Assembly: GCA_022782265.1 (NCBI GenBank)
Contig: JALFOM010000022.1
Span: 1 to 64,000, forward strand
DNA: 64,000 bases
Direction of reading: 5' to 3'
From: Clostridiales bacterium
Lineage (GTDB): Bacteria > Bacillota > Clostridia > Oscillospirales > Oscillospiraceae
Shown: in pieces, positions 27,065 to 36,914 of the stretch
Numbering within the stretch: the first letter of the stretch is position 1
How the letters are laid out: the number at the start of each line of letters is the position of its first letter
Translations under genes and position numbers: made by a program
The notes under the pieces: model-generated
The model's input: the letters and a program-made list of their open reading frames with translations, nothing else
What the model was told of the DNA's origin: nothing
The model's database searches: none

Positions 27065-28744
27065 TTGAGAGATTATATTGACGCCGCCGCGTTCAAGGAA
27101 ATGATCCTGTGTGCGGACGCGGCCCTGCACGAAAATATTCAAAAGGTAAACGAACTGAACGTATTCCCCGTGCCCGACGGAGATACCGGCACGAACATGG
27201 GCCTTACGCTCAACAACGCGGCCACCGAGCTGCGCAAGAAAAACTTTGTCTCCCTGGACGCCGCGGCCGACTGCGTGGCCTCCGCTCTGCTGCGGGGCGC
27301 CAGAGGAAATTCCGGCGTTATCCTGTCCCTGCTGTTCCGGGGCATTTCCCGCAGGCTCAAGGGCCTTGAATCTGCCGGAACCGTGGAATTTGCCGGCGCC
27401 ATGTCCGACGGCGTGGACGCGGCTTACAAAGCGGTCATGAAGCCTGCCGAGGGCACCATCCTCACCGTCTCCCGTCTGGCGGCTGCCGCCGCCGTGGAAG
27501 CGGCCAATGCCGGGGCCAGCCTGGAAAACGCGCTGGTCTGCGCCGTCAAGGCCGGCGACGAGGCCCTGGAAAACACCGTGAACATGAACCCTGTGCTGAA
27601 AAAGGCCGGCGTCATCGACGCGGGCGGCATGGGCTACATGATTATCCTCAAAGCCATGCTGGCCTCCCTGAGAGGCGAGGTCACCGCGCCCGAGGAGGGC
27701 GGCGATTTCAGCGCCTTCGCGGAGAGCAGCGCCTTTGATGTGTTCGACACCGAGGACATCACCTTTGCCTTTGACACCGTGTTCATCGTCCGCAAGAAAA
27801 CGCCGGACGTGGACCTGGAGCCTTTGCGCAAGTACCTGTCCAGCATCGGCGATTCCCTGGTTATCGGCGATGACGACGAGGCCTTCAAGGTCCATGTGCA
27901 CACCAATATCCCCGGCAACGCCCTGAACGAGTCTCAGAAGTACGGCACCCTGGAGCTGGCCAAGATCGAGAACATGCGCACCCAGCATGAGGATCTGCTG
28001 GCCGGCAAGAAGGCCCAGAGCACCGACGATCTGGAGCAGATCGAGAAGGAGCTGGAGGAGCAGGAAAATGCCGTGGCCGCACCGGAGAAGGAGTTCGGCG
28101 TGGTGACCGTCTGCGCCGGAGCGGGCATGGAGGCCCTGTTCCGGGAGCTGGGCGCCGACGGTATCGTCACCGGCGGGCAGACCATGAACCCCTCCACCGA
28201 CGATATCCTCAAGGTCATCAACAAGACCCCGGCCTCCACCGTGTTTGTGTTCCCCAACAATAAAAACATCACCATGGCGGCGGAGCAGTGCATCCCCCTG
28301 ACCGAGAAAAAGGTCATTGTCATGCCCACCAAGACCGTGCCCCAGGGCGTGTCTGCCCTGCTGAACTTCAACCCCGACGAGGGGGAGGAGCAGATGGTCG
28401 CCACCATGAAGGAAGCCATCTCCAACGTGCACACTGCCATGATTACCTACGCGGCCCGGGATTCCGATTTTGACGGGCATAACATCCACGCGGGCGAGTA
28501 TCTGGCCCTGCTGGACGGCGCGCTCATCGGCAGCTACACCAACCTCAAGACCCTGTTCAAGGAGCTGAGCTGGGCCTTTGACGAGTTCGACCCGGAGTTC
28601 ATCACCGTGTATTACGGCGAGGACGTGAAGGAGGACGAGGCAAACGACTCCGCCCAGACCATTATCGGCTGCTTCCCCGACGCGGACGTCAGCGTTGTCA
28701 GCGGCGGCCAGCCGGTGTACTATTACATGATCGCCGTGGAATAA
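27065..28744 (+). CDS. DAK2/DegV-type fatty acid kinase (YloV/FakA-like)
   Basis: NVFPVPDGDTGTNMGLTLNNA; LLRGARGNSGVILS; DAGGMGYMIIL; VFPNNKNITMAAEQC. Confidence 0.92.
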   Translation: MRDYIDAAAFKEMILCADAALHENIQKVNELNVFPVPDGDTGTNMGLTLNNAATELRKKNFVSLDAAADCVASALLRGARGNSGVILSLLFRGISRRLKGLESAGTVEFAGAMSDGVDAAYKAVMKPAEGTILTVSRLAAAAAVEAANAGASLENALVCAVKAGDEALENTVNMNPVLKKAGVIDAGGMGYMIILKAMLASLRGEVTAPEEGGDFSAFAESSAFDVFDTEDITFAFDTVFIVRKKTPDVDLEPLRKYLSSIGDSLVIGDDDEAFKVHVHTNIPGNALNESQKYGTLELAKIENMRTQHEDLLAGKKAQSTDDLEQIEKELEEQENAVAAPEKEFGVVTVCAGAGMEALFRELGADGIVTGGQTMNPSTDDILKVINKTPASTVFVFPNNKNITMAAEQCIPLTEKKVIVMPTKTVPQGVSALLNFNPDEGEEQMVATMKEAISNVHTAMITYAARDSDFDGHNIHAGEYLALLDGALIGSYTNLKTLFKELSWAFDEFDPEFITVYYGEDVKEDEANDSAQTIIGCFPDADVSVVSGGQPVYYYMIAVE

Positions 28745-28757
28745 TCAATAATAATGC

Positions 28758-28808
28758 AAAAAAGCCCCCGTATACGGACATGTGTTGTCCGCTATGCGGG
28801 AGCTTTTT
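28758..28808. terminator. Terminator between converging genes
   Basis: aaaagcccccgtatacggaca-tgtgt-tgtccgctatgcgggagctttttgc. Confidence 0.75.
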
Positions 28809-28813
28809 GCGTT

Positions 28814-29020
28814 TCAGGATCCCTTTTTCGGCAATTTGTGCTTTTTCCCGTCAGGGGTCTGGATATAGGTGTTTTCCAGTACAGCAATGGTGCTTCTGCG
28901 CCAGTCCTCAATATACTCTTTTCGTAAAATGTCGCGCTCAGCCAGCTCCTCTGCCGTCAGCTCACGCTGTTTGGCCAGGCGGGCCAGCTCGTTGATCCGG
29001 TCAATTTTTCTCTGTTCCAT
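28814..29020 (-). CDS. DUF896 family protein (YnzC-like)
   Basis: RKIDRINELARLAKQRELTAEELAERDILRKEYI. Confidence 0.9.
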   Translation of the reverse strand: MEQRKIDRINELARLAKQRELTAEELAERDILRKEYIEDWRRSTIAVLENTYIQTPDGKKHKLPKKGS

Positions 29021-29023
29021 GTT

Positions 29024-29617
29024 TTACTCCTCTATGGTCCCCAGCTCGTCCAGCGTCAGCTCAAAGGCGGGGATAAAATGCTCCAGGAAATACTGCACCT
29101 CCGGCAGGGGGCTCGCCTCTAAAATGGCCCTGGTCTGCCTCTCCGCGGAGAGGAACTCATCGTTGCCGGTCTTGCGCTCTTCTATACATTTAATATAAGC
29201 GGAGAGCTTGTCCGCCGCCTTGACCAGGTCGTGGAGCCGCGCCTGGGTCTCCCCGGTGAGCAGCGGCGCATAGGCGCCCCGGATCTCTTCGGGCAGGGTG
29301 GCCAGCAGCTTTTGACAAGCCAGCTCCTCCACCTGCTTGTAGGCCCCCATGATCTCCGGGCTGTGATATTTGATGGGGGTGGGCAGGTCGCCGGTCAGAA
29401 TCTCCGGGCAGTCGTGGTACAAGGCCACGGCGGCGCACTCGTTGGGGTCACAGGGGATGTGGTACACGTCCCGGCGGATGACGCCCAGGGCGTGGGCGAT
29501 CACCGCCGCCATGTGGCTGTGCTCCTGGATATTCTCCGGCAGGGCGTTTCGCATCAGGCTCCAGCGGCCGATATAGCGCATACGGGATATATAGGCAAAG
29601 AAATTGTCGCTCATCAT
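29024..29617 (-). CDS. HD-domain 5'-deoxynucleotidase (YfbR-like)
   Basis: NIQEHSHMAAVIAHALGVI...ALYHDCPEILTGDLPTPIKYHSP. Confidence 0.9.
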   Translation of the reverse strand: MMSDNFFAYISRMRYIGRWSLMRNALPENIQEHSHMAAVIAHALGVIRRDVYHIPCDPNECAAVALYHDCPEILTGDLPTPIKYHSPEIMGAYKQVEELACQKLLATLPEEIRGAYAPLLTGETQARLHDLVKAADKLSAYIKCIEERKTGNDEFLSAERQTRAILEASPLPEVQYFLEHFIPAFELTLDELGTIEE

Positions 29618-29790
29618 TTTCTCCCAACAATTTATTTTTCTTAGCGATTGTAACACGAACCGGAAAACATTGCAATAATCAGGAAAAATGATGTTAAGGT
29701 GTTGCAATTTGCGGCAGAGGGTGTTAAAATCCAATTTTGTGTTGAAAATAAAGAGAAACAGATATTTTTTACTCAGGGAGCTGCAATATT

Positions 29791-31611
29791 ATGGATAAAC
29801 TCAGAAACGTTGCCATTATCGCCCACGTTGACCACGGCAAGACCACCCTGGTGGATGAGATGCTCAAGCAGTCCGGTGTGTACCGGGAAAATCAGGAAGT
29901 GGTGGAGCGCGTGATGGACTCCAACGACCTGGAGCGTGAGCGCGGCATCACCATCATGGCCAAGAACACCGCCGTATGGTACGGCGACACCAAGATCAAT
30001 ATCGTAGACACCCCGGGCCACGCCGACTTCGGCGGCGAGGTGGAGCGCATTCTGAAGATGGTCAACGGCGTTATCCTTCTGGTGGACGCCGCCGAGGGCC
30101 CCATGCCCCAGACCCGTTTCGTTCTCAGCCGGGCGTTGGAGATGGGCCACCGGGTCATCGTGGTAGTCAACAAGATCGACCGCCCCGACCAGCGCATCCA
30201 CGAGGTCATCGACGAGGTGCTGGAGCTGCTGATGGACCTGGACGCCACCGACGAGCAGCTGGATTCCCCCATGCTCTTCTGCTCCGGCCGTCAGGGTACG
30301 GCCAGCTATTCCCCCGACGTTGTGGGCACCGACTTAAAGCCCCTGTTCGAGACCATTCTGGAGTACATTCCCGCCCCGGAGATGAACGAGGACGCCCCCT
30401 TCCAGATGCTGGTCAGCAGCATTGATTATAATGAATATGTGGGCCGCATCGCCATCGGCCGCATTGAGCGGGGCGTGATAAAGCAGAACCAGGAGATCGA
30501 GGTCTGCAACTACCACGATCCGGACGCCGCCCCCGCGCGGGCGAAGGCTGTCTCCCTGTACCAGTTTGACGGGCTGAACCGGGTTCCCGTCACCGAGGCG
30601 GGCGCGGGCAATATCATCGCCATGAGCGGCATCGGCGAGATCACCATCGGCGACACCATCTGCGCCAAGGGCTTTGCGGAGCCCCTGGCCTTTGTGAAGA
30701 TCGGCGCGCCTACCCTGGAGATGACCTTCTCCGTAAACGACAGTCCCTTTGCCGGCCGTGAGGGCAAGTTCGTCACCTCCCGCCAGATCCGCGACCGCCT
30801 GATGCGGGAGACCCTGAAGGACGTTTCCCTGAGAGTCACCGACGTGCCCGACAGCACCGACAGCTTCAACGTGGCGGGCCGGGGCGAGATGAGCCTGTCC
30901 ATCCTGATCGAGACCATGCGCCGCGAGGGCTATGAGTTCCAGGTGTCTCCTCCCCGGGTGCTGTACCAGGAGATCGACGGCAAGACCTGCGAGCCTGTGG
31001 AGAGGGTGGTTGTGGACGTGCCCCAGGACTACATGGGCTCCGTTATGGAGAAGCTGGGCGCGCGCAAGGGCGAATTTGTGGAGATGACCCCTGTTGGCAA
31101 CCGGATGAAGATGGAATTTCTTGTCCCCTCCCGGGGCCTCTTCGGCTACCGCAACGAGTTTTTGACCGACACCAAGGGCGAGGGCATCCTGGCCTCTGTG
31201 TTCGAGCGCTATGAGCCCTACAAGGGCGACATTGCCCGCCGCAGCACCGGCTCCCTCATCGCCTTCGAGACCGGCGAGGCCGTGGCCTATGGCCTGTGGA
31301 ACGCCCAGGATCGCGGCGCGCTGTTCATCACCCCGGGCACCAAGGTCTACGCCGGGATGATCGTAGGCGTCTGCCCCAAGAGCGACGATGTGCCCGTCAA
31401 CGTCTGCCGCACCAAGCACCTGACCAACACACGCGCCTCCGGCTCCGATGAGGCCCTGCGCCTGATCCCGCCCCGCCAGCTCAGTCTGGAGCAGTGCCTG
31501 GAATTTCTGGCCGACGACGAGCTGCTTGAGGTGACGCCCAAGAACCTGCGCCTGCGCAAGAGCATCCTGGATCACAGCCTGCGCATGAAGACCCTGATGC
31601 GCAACAGATAA
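29791..31611 (+). CDS. typA: GTP-binding protein TypA/BipA
   Basis: [64 protein letters not shown]. Confidence 0.97.
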   Translation: MDKLRNVAIIAHVDHGKTTLVDEMLKQSGVYRENQEVVERVMDSNDLERERGITIMAKNTAVWYGDTKINIVDTPGHADFGGEVERILKMVNGVILLVDAAEGPMPQTRFVLSRALEMGHRVIVVVNKIDRPDQRIHEVIDEVLELLMDLDATDEQLDSPMLFCSGRQGTASYSPDVVGTDLKPLFETILEYIPAPEMNEDAPFQMLVSSIDYNEYVGRIAIGRIERGVIKQNQEIEVCNYHDPDAAPARAKAVSLYQFDGLNRVPVTEAGAGNIIAMSGIGEITIGDTICAKGFAEPLAFVKIGAPTLEMTFSVNDSPFAGREGKFVTSRQIRDRLMRETLKDVSLRVTDVPDSTDSFNVAGRGEMSLSILIETMRREGYEFQVSPPRVLYQEIDGKTCEPVERVVVDVPQDYMGSVMEKLGARKGEFVEMTPVGNRMKMEFLVPSRGLFGYRNEFLTDTKGEGILASVFERYEPYKGDIARRSTGSLIAFETGEAVAYGLWNAQDRGALFITPGTKVYAGMIVGVCPKSDDVPVNVCRTKHLTNTRASGSDEALRLIPPRQLSLEQCLEFLADDELLEVTPKNLRLRKSILDHSLRMKTLMRNR

Positions 31612-31623
31612 AACAAACCGTTT

Positions 31624-31658
31624 CCAACCCGTGCGGAGTCTTTCCGCACGGGTTTTTA
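31624..31658 (+). terminator. Rho-independent terminator
   Basis: aacccgtgcgga-gtct-ttccgcacgggttttta. Confidence 0.85.
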
Positions 31659-31826
31659 TTTGAAAAACATGCCATAATAATGGTTGACTTCCCAGCAAAA
31701 CAGTGGTAATATACCTGAGAATGCGCCCGTATGCTCAGCTTCGGGGCCATGCCGCCGCTGCGGTAGCCTTTCCGCCCGATGCTTGGCTGCAGGGTATAGC
31801 TTGAATCAAGAAAGGGGATAATCAAG

Positions 31827-32093
31827 ATGATTACCAAAGAAAAGAAGACCGAAGTTATCAACAGCAACGCCACCCATGAGGGCGACACCGGTTCTCCCGA
31901 GGTCCAGATCGCCATTCTGTCCCAGCGTATCCTGGAGCTGACTGAGCATCTGAAGAAGCACCCCAACGACGACCACAGCCGTCTGGGCATGTACAAGATG
32001 GTCGGTAAGCGCCGCCGCCTGCTGGACTACCTGGCCAAGAAGGACATCGAGCGTTACCGCGCGATCATCGCAAAGCTGAACATCCGCAAGTAA
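31827..32093 (+). CDS. rpsO: 30S ribosomal protein S15
   Basis: [53 protein letters not shown]. Confidence 0.98.
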   Translation: MITKEKKTEVINSNATHEGDTGSPEVQIAILSQRILELTEHLKKHPNDDHSRLGMYKMVGKRRRLLDYLAKKDIERYRAIIAKLNIRK

Positions 32094-32133
32094 TTTCCAG
32101 TTCAGCTCTTTACTGAGGGTTATGAAGGTTTTT

Positions 32134-32164
32134 ATGGGGACAATATAATACTATATTGTCCCCA
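32134..32164. promoter_or_regulatory. Perfect 14-bp stem-loop in the rpsO-pnp intergenic region
   Basis: atggggacaatata-atac-tatattgtccccat, no T-tract after it. Confidence 0.75.
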
Positions 32165-32310
32165 TGCTTTATCCCCCGGTTCCCCGGAAGACAAAACCAG
32201 GGAGCTTCCGACGGATTAGTATTTGAAGCAGTACCGGAGATTATCCGATCCCGCTTCAAGTGCTATGACGCCGGCAGCTCCGCAGAAACAAAGAAGGAGA
32301 AGCAAAAGGC

Positions 32311-34431
32311 ATGATCATTACCAACAAGCAGTTTCCCAATTACAGAAAGTATGAAATGATGTATGAAGGCCGCCCTCTGTCCATGGAAGTGGGCAAGATG
32401 GCCGAGCTGTGCAACGCGGCTGTCCTGGTGAAGTACGGTGAGACCACCGTGCTGGTCACCTGCACCGCCTCTGCCCGTCCCAAGGACGGTATCGACTACT
32501 TCCCCCTTGCCGTGGACTTCAATGAGAAGCTCTACGCTGTGGGCCGCATCCCCGGCAGCTTCATGCGCCGCGAGGGCAAGCCCAGCCTGCCCGCGGTTCT
32601 GGCCTCCCGCCTGATTGACCGCCCCATGCGCCCCCTCTTCCCCAGCGACCTGCGCAACGACGTGGTCATCGCCTGCGAAGTGCTGTCCGTTGACCGGGAC
32701 TGCTCCCCGGAGATCACCGCCATGATCGGCGCCTCCGCCGCAGTTTCCATCTCTGACGTGCCCTTCAACGGCCCCATCGCCGGCATCGTTCTGGGCTGGG
32801 ACGGCGAGAAGTACCTCTTCAACCCCACCCAGGAAGAGCGCAAGACCAACCGCATGACCACCACCATTGCCGCCACCCACAAGAAAATCGTCATGATCGA
32901 GTCTGAGGCCGACCAGGTCCCCGACAACGTGATGTACGAGGGCATCGTTCAGGCTCACGAGCATCTCCAGCCCGTCCTTGACCTGATCGACAAGATGGTG
33001 GCTGAGATCGGCAAGCCCAAGTTCGAGTATGAGCACGCCTCCTTCGATGAGGAGCTGTTCCAGAAGCTGGTGGAAAACGAGTTTGAATCCATGGAATACT
33101 GCATGGACACCGACGACAAGAACGTCCGCGAGGCCCGCGTAAACGACTGGATCAGCATGGTCGAGGAGAAGTACGGCGAGGAGCACCCCGACCTGATGCA
33201 GTACATGGACGAGATCCTGTACAAGCTGCAGAAGAAGGTCGTCAAGAAATGGCTGCTGGCCGGCAAGCGTGTGGATGGACGCCAGATGAACGAAATCCGT
33301 CCCCTGGCTGCCGAAGTGGGCGTCATCCCCGTTGTTCACGGCTCCGCTCTGTTCACCCGCGGACAGACGCAGGTGCTGTCCATTGCCACGCTTGCCACCC
33401 TCAGCGAGGCCCAGAAGCTGGACACCATCTGGGAAGAGGAAGAAAAGCGCTTTATGCACCACTACAATATGCCCTCCTACTCCACCGGCGAGGCCCGTGC
33501 CAGCCGCAGCACCGGACGCCGCGAATACGGCCACGGCGCACTGGTAGAGAAGGCTCTGGAGTGCGTTATCCCCGATGTTGAGGACTTCCCCTATGCCATC
33601 CGTGTAGTCTCCGAGGTTCTGTCCTCCAACGGCTCCACCTCTCAGGGCTCCATCTGCGGCACCACCCTTGCCCTGATGGACGCAGGCGTGCCCATCAAGG
33701 CTCCCGTTGCCGGCATCTCCTGCGGCCTGATTCAGGACGGCGACGACTTCACCACCTTCATCGACATTCAGGGTGTTGAGGACTTCCACGGCGAGATGGA
33801 CTTCAAGGTGGCCGGCACCAAGAACGGCATCACCGCCATCCAGATGGATCTGAAGAACGACGGCCTGAAGCACGAGATCATCAAGGAAGCCTTCTCCATC
33901 ACCAAGGAGGCCCGCTTCCAGATCCTGGACGCCATTATGCTCAAGGCCATCCCCGAGCCCCGCAAGGAGCTGGCCAAGTCTGCCCCCAAGATGATCCAGA
34001 TGAAGATCAACCCCGACAAGATCCGCGAGGTCATCGGCTCCGGCGGCAAGGTCATCCAGAAGATCACCGCCGACACCGGCTGCAAGATCGACATCAACGA
34101 CGACGGCACCATCTTCATTGCAAGCGCAGACATCGACGCCTGCCGCGCTGCCCGCAAGACCATCGAGGACATCGTGTTTGAGCCGGAAGTGGGCGCACTG
34201 TATTACGGCGAGGTCAAGCGCGTGATCTCCAACCTGGGCGCTTTCGTGGAGCTGGCCCCCGGCAAGGACGCCATGTGCCACATCAAGGACCTTGAGTTCA
34301 AGCGCACTGAGAAGGTTGAGGATGTGCTCAATGTGGGCGACAAGACCTGGGTCAAGTTCACCGGCATCGACGAGAAGGGCCGCTGGAACATCTCCCGCAA
34401 GGACGCACTCAGAGAGCGCGGCGAGGCCTGA
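32311..34431 (+). CDS. pnp: Polyribonucleotide nucleotidyltransferase
   Basis: RNase PH repeats; GREYGHGALVEKAL; KH domain IREVIGSGGKVIQKI; S1 domain. Confidence 0.98.
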   Translation: MIITNKQFPNYRKYEMMYEGRPLSMEVGKMAELCNAAVLVKYGETTVLVTCTASARPKDGIDYFPLAVDFNEKLYAVGRIPGSFMRREGKPSLPAVLASRLIDRPMRPLFPSDLRNDVVIACEVLSVDRDCSPEITAMIGASAAVSISDVPFNGPIAGIVLGWDGEKYLFNPTQEERKTNRMTTTIAATHKKIVMIESEADQVPDNVMYEGIVQAHEHLQPVLDLIDKMVAEIGKPKFEYEHASFDEELFQKLVENEFESMEYCMDTDDKNVREARVNDWISMVEEKYGEEHPDLMQYMDEILYKLQKKVVKKWLLAGKRVDGRQMNEIRPLAAEVGVIPVVHGSALFTRGQTQVLSIATLATLSEAQKLDTIWEEEEKRFMHHYNMPSYSTGEARASRSTGRREYGHGALVEKALECVIPDVEDFPYAIRVVSEVLSSNGSTSQGSICGTTLALMDAGVPIKAPVAGISCGLIQDGDDFTTFIDIQGVEDFHGEMDFKVAGTKNGITAIQMDLKNDGLKHEIIKEAFSITKEARFQILDAIMLKAIPEPRKELAKSAPKMIQMKINPDKIREVIGSGGKVIQKITADTGCKIDINDDGTIFIASADIDACRAARKTIEDIVFEPEVGALYYGEVKRVISNLGAFVELAPGKDAMCHIKDLEFKRTEKVEDVLNVGDKTWVKFTGIDEKGRWNISRKDALRERGEA

Positions 34432-34460
34432 TCCCTGTCGGAGCCAAAATCGTCATTTTC

Positions 34461-34492
34461 AACGAGGAACGGATTCCCGTTCCTCGTTTTTC
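34461..34492 (+). terminator. Rho-independent terminator after pnp
   Basis: acgaggaacgg-attc-ccgttcctcgtttttc. Confidence 0.85.
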
Positions 34493-34617
34493 TTCGCTTA
34501 AGAAGGATAAATATGCCGGAAAACGAAAAATTTTACTATTATCTGTGATGCTGATACTATGATTATGCGGCAGCTTTTGTACAATATAGTCAAATTGCTT
34601 TTTGGGAGGCTTTTTGC

Positions 34618-35691
34618 ATGGAAAACGCCATATTTCATTTCCCCCTTGCAGGAAGGCCGGTCTCCTGTGAAAAATACGGCTTTGGGCATATCAATTATAC
34701 CTTCCTTGTGGTGACGGATCAGGGGAAGCGCTATATTCTTCAGGGCATCAACGGAAAGGTTTTTCCCGACGTGCGCGGGATGATGGAAAACATCGCCGCT
34801 GTCACCAGCTTCGTGGGGCAGCGGGAGTCTGACCCCAGAGGGACGCTGCACATAATCCCTGCGGAGGACGGAGACATCATGTACACCGACGAAAAGGGCC
34901 AGAGCTGGCGGGTCTATGACTTTGTGGAGGACAGCATCTGCCTTCAGGCGGCGGAGAGCCAGGAGGACTTTTACCAGAGCGCCGTGGCCTTCGGCCGTTT
35001 TCAGGACATGCTGACCCGTTTCCCGGCGGATACACTGCATGAGACCATCCCCAATTTCCATAACACCCCGGAGCGGTACAAAACCTTTCACCGGGTGCTG
35101 GAGGCGGATGTCTGCGGCAGAGCTGCTTCCGCCAGAGAGGAAATTGACTTTGTTCTGTCCCGGGAACAGGCCGGGGGAGAGCTCCAGCGCATGAGAGACA
35201 GCGGCCAGCTGCCTCTGCGCGTCACCCATAACGACACCAAGCTCAACAACGTCATGCTGGACAAAAAAACCAGAAAAGCCCTCTGCGTCATCGACCTGGA
35301 TACGGTCATGCCTGGACTGGCGGCCTACGACTTCGGCGACTCCATCCGCTTCGGCGCCGCCACCGCTGCGGAGGACGAGAAAGATCTGGATAAAATGAGC
35401 ATGGATCTGGCGCTTTACCGGACCTTCGTAAGAGGCTTTATCCGCTCCTGTCCCAGCCTGACCGAAAAGGAGCGGGAGACGCTGCCCCTGGGCGCAAAGA
35501 CCATGACCCTGGAGTGCGGCCTGCGCTTTCTTACGGACTATCTGGATGGGGACCACTACTTCGCCATCCACCGGCCTGAGCACAATCTGGACCGGGCCCG
35601 TACCCAGTTCAAGCTGGTCAGGGATATGGAGGCCAAATGGGAGGACATGTGCCGCATTATCCGGGAGGAAACACCGGAAGACAAGGGGTGA
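34618..35691 (+). CDS. APH-superfamily kinase, N-acetylhexosamine 1-kinase (NahK)-like
   Basis: GFGHINYTFLVVTDQGKRYILQGINGKVF...; LPLRVTHNDTKLNNVMLD; CVIDLDTVMPGLAAYDFGDSIRFGA. Confidence 0.78.
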   Translation: MENAIFHFPLAGRPVSCEKYGFGHINYTFLVVTDQGKRYILQGINGKVFPDVRGMMENIAAVTSFVGQRESDPRGTLHIIPAEDGDIMYTDEKGQSWRVYDFVEDSICLQAAESQEDFYQSAVAFGRFQDMLTRFPADTLHETIPNFHNTPERYKTFHRVLEADVCGRAASAREEIDFVLSREQAGGELQRMRDSGQLPLRVTHNDTKLNNVMLDKKTRKALCVIDLDTVMPGLAAYDFGDSIRFGAATAAEDEKDLDKMSMDLALYRTFVRGFIRSCPSLTEKERETLPLGAKTMTLECGLRFLTDYLDGDHYFAIHRPEHNLDRARTQFKLVRDMEAKWEDMCRIIREETPEDKG

Positions 35692-35753
35692 CAAATCCCG
35701 GAAACCGTGATACAATACGGACAATAGAAAAATCTGACGGGTGGGACAGCGCA

Positions 35754-36605
35754 ATGAATGTGCTTTTCAATAATGAACGGCTTCTCAGACTGATAAGCAA
35801 CCTGCACACGCTGACGGGCATCTGGGCCAATATCTTTGACGTCAACGGCAAGGACATACAGATCATCGGCTCACAAAATCCCTTCTGCCAGCGCATCAAT
35901 GCCACCCCCGAGGGCCATGCCCGCTGCGAAGCCTGTGACGCCGCAGCGGTGAAAAAGTGTTCTTCTCTGCGGGGGATCAATGTCTACCGCTGCCATGCGG
36001 GCATCTGCGAAGTGGTTCTGCCCATAGCGGAAAGCGGCATCCCCATCGCTTATCTGGTTTTCGGCCAGCTGCTGGATGATTCGCCCATAGACAAGCAGTG
36101 GGAAGTTACCCGGAGCACACTGGACTGGTACAAAGGGGATATGGAAGCGCTGCACGACAGCTTTCTGTCCATGAACCAGTATACCCGGGAGGAGATCGAG
36201 GCTTACGCCGAGCTGCTGGAAGCGCTGACCTCATATATCCAGCTTGAGGGCATCATCCACTCGGCGGAATATACGGACGTGCAGCGGCTGGAAATGTACC
36301 TGGACCAGCACTATATGGAGCCGCTGTCCCTGAAAAAGATATCGTCCGACCTGCATATGGGCACTACAAAGCTCTGTGCTCTGGCAAAAAGGCTCTCCGG
36401 CGGCAGCACCCTGACCCATGTCATTGCCGAGCGGCGCATCAACGCCGCAAAAAAGCTACTTATCCGAAGCGATGCGCCGGTGTCCGCTGTGGCGGAGGAG
36501 GTGGGCTTCAGCGACTATAACTACTTTACGAAGATCTTCAAATCCCTCACCGGCCTTACTCCCAGCGCCTACCGCAAGAAAAACCGCAGCGGCGATGGGC
36601 AATGA
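35754..36605 (+). CDS. AraC-family regulator with PocR-type sensory domain
   Basis: HTLTGIWANIFDVNGKDIQIIG...CEACD...YRCHAGICEVVLPI; C-terminal HTH AEEVGFSDYNYFTKIFKSLTGLTPSAYRKK. Confidence 0.88.
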   Translation: MNVLFNNERLLRLISNLHTLTGIWANIFDVNGKDIQIIGSQNPFCQRINATPEGHARCEACDAAAVKKCSSLRGINVYRCHAGICEVVLPIAESGIPIAYLVFGQLLDDSPIDKQWEVTRSTLDWYKGDMEALHDSFLSMNQYTREEIEAYAELLEALTSYIQLEGIIHSAEYTDVQRLEMYLDQHYMEPLSLKKISSDLHMGTTKLCALAKRLSGGSTLTHVIAERRINAAKKLLIRSDAPVSAVAEEVGFSDYNYFTKIFKSLTGLTPSAYRKKNRSGDGQ

Positions 36606-36786
36606 CAAAAACGGTCGATTCCCTTGCGTTTTTCCGCACATGTAAAATTTTTCTATAATGCGAAAAATACTTTCTATATTTATCTATTTTCGCTAAGTAT
36701 AATAAACACAGCCCCGGACTTTTTTGGCCAATCTGTTTTGATTGCACAAAAAGCCCGCGCAGTTCAAAAGTTTATCCGGTTCGCGC

Positions 36787-36914
36787 AGCAAGGGGATCCC
36801 CTTGCTCACCTTTTTTTCAAAAAGGTGATAAGCTTTTCCGCCGGAAACTGCGCGGCGGAACCCCCAATCCTTATGTCAGCAAAATTTTTTAATCAAAATC
36901 TTAAGGAGGAAAAC
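36787..36914 (+). promoter_or_regulatory. Structured 5' leader (copy A) of SBP gene
   Basis: AGCAAGGGGATCCCCTTGCT palindrome then TCACCTTTTT-ttc-AAAAAGGTGA hairpin; gtcagcaaaattttttaatcaaaatcttaaggaggaaaac before ATG; shared with 46012-46137. Confidence 0.75.

Noticed and set aside
26678-28489. 603-aa minus-strand ORF opposite yloU/yloV
   Set aside because: Spans two clear plus-strand genes in antisense and has no domain.
32263-34281. 672-aa minus-strand ORF opposite pnp
   Set aside because: Antisense shadow of pnp; G/V/H/D-rich composition typical of reverse-frame translation.
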